In this document: positions 1 through 8,006 of the stretch, one piece after another
Layout of the letters: each line of letters starts with the position of its first letter
Numbering within the stretch: the first letter of the stretch is position 1
Source: Martinezella lusitana
Lineage (GTDB): Bacteria; Pseudomonadota; Alphaproteobacteria; Rhizobiales; Rhizobiaceae
Assembly (NCBI RefSeq): GCF_016901135.1
Contig: NZ_JAFEVL010000066.1
Span: 1 to 64,000, forward strand
Length of the DNA: 64,000 nt
Direction: 5' to 3'
The notes under the pieces: generated by a model
The model's input: the letters and a program-made list of their open reading frames with translations, nothing else
Databases searched by the model: none
Told to the model about the DNA's origin: nothing
Position numbers and translations under genes: made by a program

Positions 1-341
1 GGCCATTGAACGTTCCTCTCGTTGAAGGGAACGTCATGGTCAGGCAACACCAACAGCCTGCCTAGAACCTCAGATAATCATACCAAACTCACCGCGCGCG
101 CCCTCCCGCGTAGCGGGTTCGTGCTTGGGCCGAAAGCGGAAGTATCGACAGTTTCCAAGCGCAGTAAAATACCACAGTGACCCGGTTCCGCTCCCACCCC
201 AAAAAATCACCAACCCCTCCCCTTTGAGAAAAATATTCGCAATTGCCCAATCCTTTCGCAGTTTTCTACGCTTCCGCGATGCAATTTTTCTGCGATGTAT
301 GCGACATTGATTGAAACCGCTCTCAGAAACGGAAGAAAACG
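1..341. other. Left-edge non-coding region
   Basis: I see no convincing gene in this stretch. A 7-bp inverted repeat (ACGTTCC at 10-16, GGAACGT at 28-34) could be the end of a gene lying left of the window, but it has no T-run. The rest is presumably the promoter and leader of the amino acid transporter that starts at 342. An AT-rich patch at about 200-260 is the most promoter-like part, but I cannot fit a clear -35/-10 pair. Confidence 0.4.
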
Positions 342-1115
342 ATGAACTGGTTGAAGACTGTTGCCGCCGCCGCCCTCGTGCAGGCCGCGCTCCTCGTGCC
401 TGCCCATGCCGGCGATAACCTCAAGGCGATCCAGGCTGCCGGCGTGCTGAAGGTCGGCACGGAAGGTACCTACGCCCCCTTCACCTATCATGACGAGAGC
501 GGCAAACTCACCGGCTTTGATATCGAGATCGCCGAAGCCATCGCCGGCAAGCTCGGCGTCAAGGCGCAGTTCCTGGAAGGCAAGTGGGATGGCCTGATCG
601 CCGGTCTCGATGCCAACCGCTACGACACCGTCATCAACGAAGTCGGCATCACCGATGCCCGCAAGCAGAAGTATGATTTCTCCGATCCCTACATCGCCTC
701 GAAGGCCGTGCTGATCGTCAAGGAAGGCAATAAAGACATCAAGGATTTCCCCGACCTCAAGGGCAAGAAGTCTGCGCAGTCGCTGACCAGCAACTTCGGC
801 AAGCTCGCCGAGAAGTCGGGTGCCGAACTCGTCGGCACCGACGGCTTCGACCAGTCGATCCAGCTCGTGCTGACGGGCCGCGCCGACGCGACGATCAACG
901 ACAGCCTCTCCTTCCTCGATTTCAAGAAGCACAAGCCGGACGCGCCGGTGAAGATCGTCGCCCAGCAGGCCAATGCCGATTATTCCGCCGCCATCATCCG
1001 CAAGGGCGAGCCGGAATTGCAGGCTGCCATCAACAAGGCGCTCGCCGATATCAAGGCCGACGGCACCTATACCAAGATCTCCCAGAAGTACTTCGGACAA
1101 GACGTTTCGAAGTAA
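342..1115 (+). CDS. Polar amino acid ABC transporter, periplasmic binding protein
   Basis: A 257-residue type-3 extracellular solute-binding protein (FliY/HisJ/GlnH family) that captures an amino acid in the periplasm and delivers it to the permease encoded next. Residues 1-23 form a signal peptide ending in AHA. The mature protein starts with the family's VLKVGTEGTYAPFTYHD block and GFDIEIAEAIAGKLG, and closes with YTKISQKYFG. The ATG at 342 is preceded by GGAAG at 331-335. It is the first gene of a binding protein-permease-ATPase operon. The family fits cystine, histidine or other polar amino acids; the substrate cannot be read from sequence alone. Confidence 0.92.
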   Translation: MNWLKTVAAAALVQAALLVPAHAGDNLKAIQAAGVLKVGTEGTYAPFTYHDESGKLTGFDIEIAEAIAGKLGVKAQFLEGKWDGLIAGLDANRYDTVINEVGITDARKQKYDFSDPYIASKAVLIVKEGNKDIKDFPDLKGKKSAQSLTSNFGKLAEKSGAELVGTDGFDQSIQLVLTGRADATINDSLSFLDFKKHKPDAPVKIVAQQANADYSAAIIRKGEPELQAAINKALADIKADGTYTKISQKYFGQDVSK

Positions 1116-1150
1116 GTGGGAATAGGCAGAAACACCAATTTGTGAAAAAG

Positions 1151-1178
1151 ATGCGTCCGGGGTCATCTCCGGACGCAT
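1151..1178 (+). terminator. Intercistronic hairpin after the binding-protein gene
   Basis: A perfect 10-bp stem (ATGCGTCCGG at 1151-1160, CCGGACGCAT at 1169-1178) with an 8-nt loop sits between the binding-protein and permease genes. Only TTCTCTTA follows, so it is a weak terminator at best. Such hairpins often cause partial termination or protect the 3' end of the binding-protein mRNA, giving more binding protein than permease. Confidence 0.6.
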
Positions 1179-1202
1179 TCTCTTATCGAAAGGCGCTTCT
1201 CC

Positions 1203-1883
1203 TTGGAGCACTGGTTGCAACTGATGTGGGACTCGCTGGGCTCGCTGCTTTGGGCAGGGCTCGTCTTCACCATCCCGCTCACCCTCATCACTTTCGTCCT
1301 CGGGCTGCTGCTCGGCCTCCTTACCGCCATTACCCGACTGTTCGGCCCCCGTCCGCTGGTTGCCGTCGCGCGTTTCTACGTCTGGGTGATCCGCGGCACG
1401 CCGCTGCTGGTGCAGCTGTTCGTCATCTTCTACGGCCTGCCGAGCATGGGCATCCTGCTGGACGCCTTCCCGGCCGCCGTCATCGGCTTCACGCTGAACG
1501 TCGGCGCCTACTCATCCGAAATCATCCGCGCCGTCATCTCCTCGGTGCCGAAGGGACAATGGGAAGCCGCCTATTCGATCGGCATGAACTGGCGCCAGGC
1601 GATGAGCCGCACCATCCTGCCGCAGGCAGCGCGCGTTGCCGTGCCGCCGCTGTCGAACACCTTCATTTCGCTCGTCAAGGACACATCGCTTGCCGCCGCC
1701 ATCACCGTGCCGGAACTGTTCCAGGCAGCGCAGCGCATCGTGGCGACGACCTATGAGCCGTTGATCCTCTATATCGAGGCCGCCATCATCTATCTCGTGC
1801 TCAGCACCTTCCTCTCGACGCTGCAGGGCTATCTCGAACGCCGTTTCGCCCGCTCCGGCGGCACGCTGGAGGCGCAGACATGA
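1203..1883 (+). CDS. Polar amino acid ABC transporter permease
   Basis: A 226-residue inner-membrane permease of the HisM/GlnP type. It carries the TIPLTLITFVLGLLLGLL first membrane segment, the RGTPLLVQLFVIFYGLP motif and an EAA loop (EAAYSIGMNWRQAMSRTILPQA) that contacts the ATPase. The TTG at 1203 is chosen because AAAGG lies 9-10 nt upstream; the first in-frame ATG at 1224 would also leave an intact protein. The stop overlaps the ATPase start (ATGA), indicating translational coupling. A single permease gene suggests a homodimeric channel. Confidence 0.9.
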   Translation: MEHWLQLMWDSLGSLLWAGLVFTIPLTLITFVLGLLLGLLTAITRLFGPRPLVAVARFYVWVIRGTPLLVQLFVIFYGLPSMGILLDAFPAAVIGFTLNVGAYSSEIIRAVISSVPKGQWEAAYSIGMNWRQAMSRTILPQAARVAVPPLSNTFISLVKDTSLAAAITVPELFQAAQRIVATTYEPLILYIEAAIIYLVLSTFLSTLQGYLERRFARSGGTLEAQT

Positions 1884-2641
1884 TCGAGCTGTCGCATATC
1901 GAAAAACGCTTCGGCGACAATGTCATCCTCAAAGATATCAGCCTGCTGATCCCGGAAGGCACAGTGACGGCGCTTGTGGGCCCCTCGGGCGGCGGCAAGA
2001 GCACGCTTCTGCGCTGTATCAACCTCCTGGAAATTCCAACCGCCGGCACCATCCGCATCGGCGAGGAGACGGCCACCTTCCGGCCGGGCAAGAAGCCCGC
2101 TTGGCAGGAGATCCAGAAAATCCGCCGCCAGACCGGTATGGTCTTCCAGAATTTTCAGCTCTTTCCGCACCAGACCGCGATCCAGAACGTCATGGAGGGC
2201 CTGACGACCGTGTTGCGCTGGCCGGCCGACAAGGCCCGCGCCCGCGCCGTCGAACTGCTGACCAAAGTGGGCATGGCGCACAAGATGGATGCCTGGCCCT
2301 CGACGCTGTCGGGCGGGCAGCAGCAGCGCGTGGCAATCGCCAGGGCGCTTGCCCCCTCGCCGCGCGTGCTGCTCTGCGACGAGCCGACCTCGGCGCTCGA
2401 TCCGGAACTCGCCGCCGAAGTGGTCGATGTCCTCGGCAAGCTCGCCAACGAAGGCACGACCATGGTCATGGCGACACATGATCTGCGACTTGCCTCGAAG
2501 ATCGCCAACAACGTCGTCTTCCTCGAGGCCGGCAACATCGTCGAAACCGGCTCCTCCCGCAGCATCTTCGGCTCACCGTCGCAGGAGCGCACCAAGCAGT
2601 TCATCTCGACGCTGAATGCCGGTCATAGCTACGATATTTGA
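1880..2641 (+). CDS. Polar amino acid ABC transporter ATP-binding protein
   Basis: A 253-residue ABC ATPase that powers the uptake system. Walker A is GPSGGGKST at about residues 34-42, the Q-loop lies in VFQNFQLFPH, the signature is LSGGQQQR and Walker B is VLLCDEPTSALD, followed by the MATHDL switch histidine. Length and motif order match GlnQ/HisP proteins. It overlaps the permease by 4 bp and is the last gene of the operon. All catalytic motifs look intact. Confidence 0.93.
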   Translation: MIELSHIEKRFGDNVILKDISLLIPEGTVTALVGPSGGGKSTLLRCINLLEIPTAGTIRIGEETATFRPGKKPAWQEIQKIRRQTGMVFQNFQLFPHQTAIQNVMEGLTTVLRWPADKARARAVELLTKVGMAHKMDAWPSTLSGGQQQRVAIARALAPSPRVLLCDEPTSALDPELAAEVVDVLGKLANEGTTMVMATHDLRLASKIANNVVFLEAGNIVETGSSRSIFGSPSQERTKQFISTLNAGHSYDI

Positions 2642-2758
2642 ATGGGCATTTCCGGCCGGAGATAAGAGGGGAATTGTGAGAACGAACCAACCCTTCTTGC
2701 TGCGGCCGGTGTGACAGCGGTCATCATAGTAACGACAACAACTTCAGGAGCGAACGAC

Positions 2759-3196
2759 ATGCAATCCCCGAAAGGCGACTGCGAGGTTCTATTAGGCGCC
2801 GTGATGCCTTTTGCCGAGCAAATGCTGAAATCCTATGGAGAATTTCTCCCCTTCGGCGCAGCAATGCAATCGGATGGCAAAGTCACCCAGGTCGGCGCCT
2901 CAGATGGAAATGAACATCCGCAGCCTGCTGATTTGATCGCCCTTCTCAAAGAAGGCTTTGCCGCTGAAGCTCGAAACGGCAAATATAAAGCAACCGCACT
3001 AGTCTACGACGCCCGTTACAAAAGTGCCGACGGCTCAGTGAGCGATGCGATCGCCGTCGCGCTAGACCATCGCGACAATTATTCAGTCGTAGTTTTCTTT
3101 CCCTATACATTGAGGGAGAGCTCGCTTTCCATTGGCCAAGCAAGAGCGGAAGCCGGCGTGAATGAGATATTCGGGCAATTAAGCTCGCCTAACTAG
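2759..3196 (+). CDS. Conserved hypothetical protein
   Basis: I do not recognise a function. From the ATG at 2759 the product is 145 residues, with no signal peptide or membrane segment. This start is preferred over the in-frame GTG at 2711 because AGGAG (2746-2750) lies 8 nt upstream. Visible features are EFLPFGAAMQSDGKV near the N-terminus and a DAIAVALDHRDNYSVVVFFPYTL block near the C-terminus, a layout I associate with small soluble uncharacterised bacterial proteins. It stands alone, convergent with pyc. Base composition is somewhat more AT-rich than its neighbours, which may point to recent acquisition. Confidence 0.7.
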   Translation: MQSPKGDCEVLLGAVMPFAEQMLKSYGEFLPFGAAMQSDGKVTQVGASDGNEHPQPADLIALLKEGFAAEARNGKYKATALVYDARYKSADGSVSDAIAVALDHRDNYSVVVFFPYTLRESSLSIGQARAEAGVNEIFGQLSSPN

Positions 3197-3275
3197 TCCC
3201 CTAATACGGCAAGATCACCTCAGACCGCCGCGAGCTTGGCCGCATGTAGTTCCATCGCATCAACTCAGCCATAAG

Positions 3276-3297
3276 AAGGCGGCTCAAGAGCCGCCTT
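3276..3297. terminator. Bidirectional hairpin between the hypothetical gene and pyc
   Basis: A perfect 10-bp stem (AAGGCGGCTC at 3276-3285, GAGCCGCCTT at 3288-3297) with a 2-nt nominal loop lies between two convergent genes. The flanks are A/T rich but have no long T-run on either strand. It probably serves both genes. Confidence 0.6.
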
Positions 3298-3320
3298 TAA
3301 CGCATCGCGGCGATGGGTGT

Positions 3321-6300
3321 TCAACCCCCATAAACCACCAGCAGGTCCTTGGCATCGATCTGATCGCCGGCGCGCACCAGCACCTCGGCGATGGTGCCGT
3401 CCTTCTCCGCGTGCAGCGCCGTTTCCATCTTCATGGCCTCGATGGAAACGAGCACGTCACCGGCCTTGATGGCCTGGCCGGGCACAATGAAGACGGTGGA
3501 GATGACGCCCGGCATCGGCGCGCCTACATGGGCTGGATTGCCGGCCTCCGCCTTGCGGCGGATGGCGCTGCCGGAAGCGCCATGGGCGCGATCCGGCACC
3601 TTGATGCGGCGCGGCTGGCCGTTGAGCTCGAAGAACACCGTCACCATGCCCTTGTCGTCGGTCGTCGTCATCGCCTGGTTGACGACGACGAGCGTCTTGC
3701 CGCGTTCGATCTCGGCAAACAGCTCGCCGCCTTCCTTCAACCCGTAGAAATAGGCTGGTGTCGGCAGCACGGAAACGGGGCCATAGGTATCGGCGGCCAG
3801 CGCATAGTCGGTGAAGACCTTCGGATACATCAGGTAGGAGGCGAACTCGAAGTCGTCGACCTTGCGCTCCAGCTTGGTCTCGATCGCCTTGCGCTCGGCA
3901 ACGAGATCAGCCTCGGCAAGCAGCGAGCCCGGACGCACCGTATAGGGCTTATCACCCTTCAGCGCCTTCTTCTGCAGGGCTTCCGGCCATCCGGACGGCG
4001 GCTGGCCGAGATCGCCCTTCAACATGGAGACGACGGATTCCGGGAAGGAGACTTCCCGATCCGGGCTGACGACGTCGGCAACCGTCAGATCCTGGCTCAC
4101 CATCATCAGCGCCATGTCGCCGACCACCTTGGAAGACGGAGTCACCTTGACGATATCGCCGAACATCTGGTTGGCATCGGCATAGGCCTGCGCCACCTGA
4201 TGCCAGCGGGTCTCGAGGCCAAGCGAGCGGGCCTGTTCCTTGAGGTTGGTGAATTGTCCGCCCGGCATTTCATGCAGGTAGACTTCGGAAGCCGGTCCCT
4301 TGAGGTCGCTTTCGAAGGCGGCATACTGATGGCGCACAGCCTCCCAATAGAAGGAAATGCGGCGGATCCACTCGGGATCGAGGCCGGGATCGCGCTCCGT
4401 GCCCTTCAGTGCTTCGACGATCGAGCCGAGGCAGGGCTGCGATGTATTGCCTGACAGTGCATCCATTGCCGCATCGACCGCGTCGACGCCGGCGTCAACG
4501 GCGGCGAGCACCGTAGCAGCGGCAATGCCCGAAGTGTCATGCGTGTGGAAATGGATCGGCAGGCCGGTCGCCTCGCGCAGCGCCTTGAACAGCACCTTGG
4601 CCGCCGCCGGCTTCAACAGGCCGGCCATGTCCTTCAGCGCGATGATATGAGCACCGGCCTTTTCCAGCTCGACGGCCAGATCGGTATAATACTTCAGATC
4701 GTATTTCGGGCGGGCGGAATTGAGGATATCACCCGTGTAGCAGATCGCCGCCTCGCAGAGCTTGTTCTCCTCGGCAACGGCATCCATCGACACGCGCATG
4801 TTCTCGACCCAGTTCAGGCAGTCGAAGACGCGGAAGAGATCGATGCCGCCCCTGGCCGCCTGGCGGACGAAGTACTTGACGACATTATCGGGATAGTTGG
4901 TGTAGCCGACGCCGTTGGCGCCGCGCAGCAGCATTTGCAGCAAGAGGTTCGGCGCACCCTCGCGGATCAGCGACAGGCGTTCCCACGGGTCTTCGGTCAG
5001 GAAGCGCATGGAAACGTCGAAGGTGGCGCCGCCCCAGCATTCCAGCGACAGCAGCTGTGGCAGCGCCCGCGCATAGGTGCCGGCGACATGGGCGATATCG
5101 AAGGTGCGCATGCGGGTGGCGAGCAGCGACTGATGGCCATCGCGCATCGTCGTGTCGGTCATCAGCACCCGCTTTTCATTGCGCATCCATTCGGCGAACT
5201 TCTGCGGGCCGAGCTTGTCCAGCAGCTGCTTGGTGCCGTCAGGCGCCTTGCCGTCCATATAGGGCAATACCGGCGCCGAGGCCTTGGGCGAGGGCGCCGG
5301 ACGGCCGCGCGTTTCGGGATGGCCGTTGACGGTGACGTCGGCAAGATAGGTAAGCAGCTTGGTTGCCCGGTCCTGGCGCTTGACCTGCTGGAACAGCTCC
5401 GGCGTCGTATCGATGAAGCGCGTCGTATAGCTGTTGTCGCGGAATTTCGGGTGGGTGATGATCGCTTCGAGGAAGGTCAGGTTGGTCGCCACGCCGCGAA
5501 TACGGAATTCGCGCAGCGCCCGGTCCATGCGGCTGATGGTTTCCGCCGGCGTCGATGCCCAGGCGGTCACCTTGACCAGCAGCGGATCGTAGAAACGGGT
5601 GATGATGGCGCCCGAATAGGCCGTGCCGCCATCAAGCCGGATGCCAAAGCCGGCGGCCGAGCGATAGGCGGTGATGCGGCCATAGTCCGGAATGAAATTG
5701 TGCTCCGGGTCCTCGGTCGTCACGCGGCATTGAAGCGCATGGCCGTTAAGACGGATGTCCGCCTGCTTCGGAACGCCCGATTCCGGCGTGCCGATGGCAA
5801 AGCCGTCGAGGATATGGATCTGCGCCTTGACGATGTCGATGCCGGTGACGACTTCGGTCACGGTATGCTCGACCTGGATGCGCGGATTGACTTCGATGAA
5901 GTAGAACTTGCCGGTATCGGCATCCATCAGATACTCGACTGTGCCGGCGCCGACATAGCTGGTCGCACCGGCAATCTTCAGCGAATAGGCGGCCAGCTCC
6001 TGGCGCTGGGCGTCGGTGAGATAGGGTGCGGGCGCGCGCTCGACGACCTTCTGGTTACGGCGCTGAACGGAACAGTCGCGCTCGAACAGGTGAACGACAT
6101 TGCCGTGTGTGTCACCAAGCACCTGGCTTTCGACATGGCGGGCGCGCTCAACCAGCTTTTCGAGATAGACCTCGTCCTTGCCGAAGGCGGCCATTGCCTC
6201 GCGCTTGGCTTCCGTCACTTCCTTGGCAAGATCCTTGGGATCGCGGATGGCGCGCATGCCGCGACCGCCGCCGCCCCAGGAGGCCTTGAGCATCACGGGA

Positions 6301-6782
6301 TAGCCGATCTCCTCGGCCATCTTCGCGACTTCGGCCATATCGTCAGGCAACGGCTCGGTGGCCGGCACGACCGGCACACCGACAGAAATCGCCAGGTTGC
6401 GGGCCGCGACCTTGTTGCCGAGCTGGCGCATTGTATCGGCGCGCGGGCCGATGAAGATGATACCGGCGGCATCGCAGGCGTCGACGAACTCAGGGCTTTC
6501 CGACAGGAGGCCGTAGCCGGGGTGAATGGCGTCGGCGCCCGAAAGCTTGGCGACGCGGATGATCTCGTCGATCGACAGATAGCTTTCGATCGGGCCCAGG
6601 TCGCGGGCCAGATGCGGGCCGCGACCGACCTGATAGCTCTCGTCCGCCTTGAAGCGGTGCAATGCCAGTTTGTCTTCCTCGGCCCAGATGGCGACTGTTT
6701 TTATGCCGAGCTCGTTGGCGGCGCGAAAGACGCGGATGGCGATCTCGGAACGGTTGGCAACCAGGATTTTGGAAATGGGCAA
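3321..6782 (-). CDS. pyc: Pyruvate carboxylase
   Basis: A biotin-dependent cytoplasmic enzyme that makes oxaloacetate from pyruvate, bicarbonate and ATP, replenishing the TCA cycle. At 1153 residues it matches the R. etli enzyme nearly end to end. The N-terminal biotin carboxylase domain starts ISKILVANRSEIAIRVF and holds the ATP-grasp glycine loop GGGGRGM. The central carboxyltransferase domain starts at about residue 540 with TTMRDGHQSLLATRMRT. The C-terminal biotinyl domain carries EAMKMETA, with biotin attached to the Lys. I chose the TTG at 6782, with GAGGAG 6 nt upstream, over an ATG 39 nt further out. It is downstream of expR on the same strand, with a 115-nt gap. Confidence 0.97.
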   Translation of the reverse strand: MPISKILVANRSEIAIRVFRAANELGIKTVAIWAEEDKLALHRFKADESYQVGRGPHLARDLGPIESYLSIDEIIRVAKLSGADAIHPGYGLLSESPEFVDACDAAGIIFIGPRADTMRQLGNKVAARNLAISVGVPVVPATEPLPDDMAEVAKMAEEIGYPVMLKASWGGGGRGMRAIRDPKDLAKEVTEAKREAMAAFGKDEVYLEKLVERARHVESQVLGDTHGNVVHLFERDCSVQRRNQKVVERAPAPYLTDAQRQELAAYSLKIAGATSYVGAGTVEYLMDADTGKFYFIEVNPRIQVEHTVTEVVTGIDIVKAQIHILDGFAIGTPESGVPKQADIRLNGHALQCRVTTEDPEHNFIPDYGRITAYRSAAGFGIRLDGGTAYSGAIITRFYDPLLVKVTAWASTPAETISRMDRALREFRIRGVATNLTFLEAIITHPKFRDNSYTTRFIDTTPELFQQVKRQDRATKLLTYLADVTVNGHPETRGRPAPSPKASAPVLPYMDGKAPDGTKQLLDKLGPQKFAEWMRNEKRVLMTDTTMRDGHQSLLATRMRTFDIAHVAGTYARALPQLLSLECWGGATFDVSMRFLTEDPWERLSLIREGAPNLLLQMLLRGANGVGYTNYPDNVVKYFVRQAARGGIDLFRVFDCLNWVENMRVSMDAVAEENKLCEAAICYTGDILNSARPKYDLKYYTDLAVELEKAGAHIIALKDMAGLLKPAAAKVLFKALREATGLPIHFHTHDTSGIAAATVLAAVDAGVDAVDAAMDALSGNTSQPCLGSIVEALKGTERDPGLDPEWIRRISFYWEAVRHQYAAFESDLKGPASEVYLHEMPGGQFTNLKEQARSLGLETRWHQVAQAYADANQMFGDIVKVTPSSKVVGDMALMMVSQDLTVADVVSPDREVSFPESVVSMLKGDLGQPPSGWPEALQKKALKGDKPYTVRPGSLLAEADLVAERKAIETKLERKVDDFEFASYLMYPKVFTDYALAADTYGPVSVLPTPAYFYGLKEGGELFAEIERGKTLVVVNQAMTTTDDKGMVTVFFELNGQPRRIKVPDRAHGASGSAIRRKAEAGNPAHVGAPMPGVISTVFIVPGQAIKAGDVLVSIEAMKMETALHAEKDGTIAEVLVRAGDQIDAKDLLVVYGG

Positions 6783-6897
6783 TGCAGTCTCCTCACGGCA
6801 TCGAAACGGGCAATGCTGCACCCGCGAAGAGAATTCTTAACTTCTTGTCACGAGAAGTTCAATTTCCCCATCGCATCGGAGATCAAAATAGTTGCCG

Positions 6898-7638
6898 CTA
6901 CGGAATAAGTCCGTTTCTGAAAGCAATGGCGACAATATGCTGTCGGTTCCTGGCCTTCAACTTGTCCTGGATGCTGTTCATGTACCAGTCGACGGTGTGG
7001 TTCGAGATTTTCAGAAGCTTGCTGATCTCGATCGACGTCAGGCCTTCGGCCAGATGGTTCAGCACTTCCATTTCGCGCTTGGTCAGATTGACGTCGCCCT
7101 TGGCGGCCTCTTCCAGCGATTGGGCCTCGTCGCGCAGCTCCAGAAGTCTCCAGAACGCCTTTTTGGCGACCGCATCGAAAAGGGAAAGCTCCGTCGGCGA
7201 CAGGTCGACCGCATCGCCGCCGATCGTCATGCTTCCAAGCAGGCCGTTGCGTCCGTGAATGGGGAAGATATAGCCGTCGACGAGCCCATTGGCGCGGGCA
7301 TCCGCCATCATCTGCTCCATCCGCCGCCGCAGAGGGTCTCCCTTCAGCGCAATCATGGCATCGCGCCAACGGAAGGGCCGCTGCGCCCGGCCGAGATGGC
7401 GCGCCACCGGGTCGACGAGCAGATATCTCTTATTGACGTAGGTCAGCGGCCAGTTATCGGGCCAACGACCCGCAAGTATGAACTTCTCGATATCGACATT
7501 CGGCCGCGGCTGCTTCAGCAGACCATAGAAATTGAACTTGTAGGAGCGGAGCACCAGCTCGAGCTCGACCACGACATTCTTGGCAAGCTTGCATTCTTCG
7601 ATGACCACAAGCAATTGTAATAACGAATGGATAGACAC
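6898..7638 (-). CDS. expR: LuxR-family quorum-sensing regulator, ExpR type
   Basis: A transcription factor of about 246 residues. The N-terminal autoinducer-binding domain keeps the W/Y/D-P/W pattern (NWPLTY, VDPVARHL, PFRW) and a conserved glycine block (GLLGSMTIGG). The C-terminal LuxR helix-turn-helix is LTKREMEVLNHLAEGLTSIEIS then HTVDWYMNSI. Established knowledge: in S. meliloti expR sits between pyc and ndvA, and the same order is seen here, so ExpR is the best name. ExpR proteins bind long-chain acyl-homoserine lactones and control exopolysaccharide and motility genes. No luxI homologue is in the window. I prefer the GTG at 7638 (AAGGGG 5 nt upstream) to the GTG at 7644. Confidence 0.8.
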   Translation of the reverse strand: MSIHSLLQLLVVIEECKLAKNVVVELELVLRSYKFNFYGLLKQPRPNVDIEKFILAGRWPDNWPLTYVNKRYLLVDPVARHLGRAQRPFRWRDAMIALKGDPLRRRMEQMMADARANGLVDGYIFPIHGRNGLLGSMTIGGDAVDLSPTELSLFDAVAKKAFWRLLELRDEAQSLEEAAKGDVNLTKREMEVLNHLAEGLTSIEISKLLKISNHTVDWYMNSIQDKLKARNRQHIVAIAFRNGLIP

Positions 7639-8006
7639 ATGCACCCCTTGGCTTTGCAGCCGAATTGTTGGCGGCCGGACATTGCGGACGATATCAGCTT
7701 ATGCCCGCAACGCGCGCGATCGCCGGCAACATACTCAGCTCGGCACAAAATTGAACGCCTTTGGCGAAATTTTTATCTTTCAACCTGGAATGGCGGTACT
7801 TGCGCGACGCAACGGCGTGGCGGCGAAACCCTTCTCAAATTGTCACATTTCTGCGGCGACCGATAGCGTCACCTTCGCGCGAGTGCGCGCGGCGCGTGAA
7901 AATTCCCGTGAAAAAACAGCGTTGGATTCCGTTAATCGCCGGTTCAGGTAGCCATCTGTAGCATCGCAACATTCCTAGTTCTGCTTATGCACAGAGGGTG
8001 CCCAAC
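7639..8006. other. Divergent expR-ndvA intergenic region
   Basis: About 370 bp without a gene I can support. It should contain the promoters of expR (leftward) and ndvA (rightward). A GC-rich patch with CGCGCG-AGTG-CGCGCG lies near 7877-7892, but this is low-complexity palindromy. I could not fit a confident sigma-70 promoter or a known ExpR site by eye. Confidence 0.4.

Noticed and set aside
10..34. Hairpin at the left edge considered as a terminator or riboswitch part
   Set aside because: Stem of 7 bp, no T-run, and no conserved riboswitch core visible; the upstream gene is outside the window.
6839..6859. Short inverted repeat AACTTCT...AGAAGTT between expR and pyc
   Set aside because: Only 7 bp and without a T-run; could be chance, and not needed to explain either gene.
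4539..6908. Long open frame on the plus strand opposite pyc
   Set aside because: Antisense shadow of pyc, same reasons: no motif, biased composition, no leader.
7877..7892. CGCGCG-AGTG-CGCGCG dyad in the expR-ndvA region
   Set aside because: Low-complexity GC palindrome that is expected by chance in this composition; no match to a known ExpR site.
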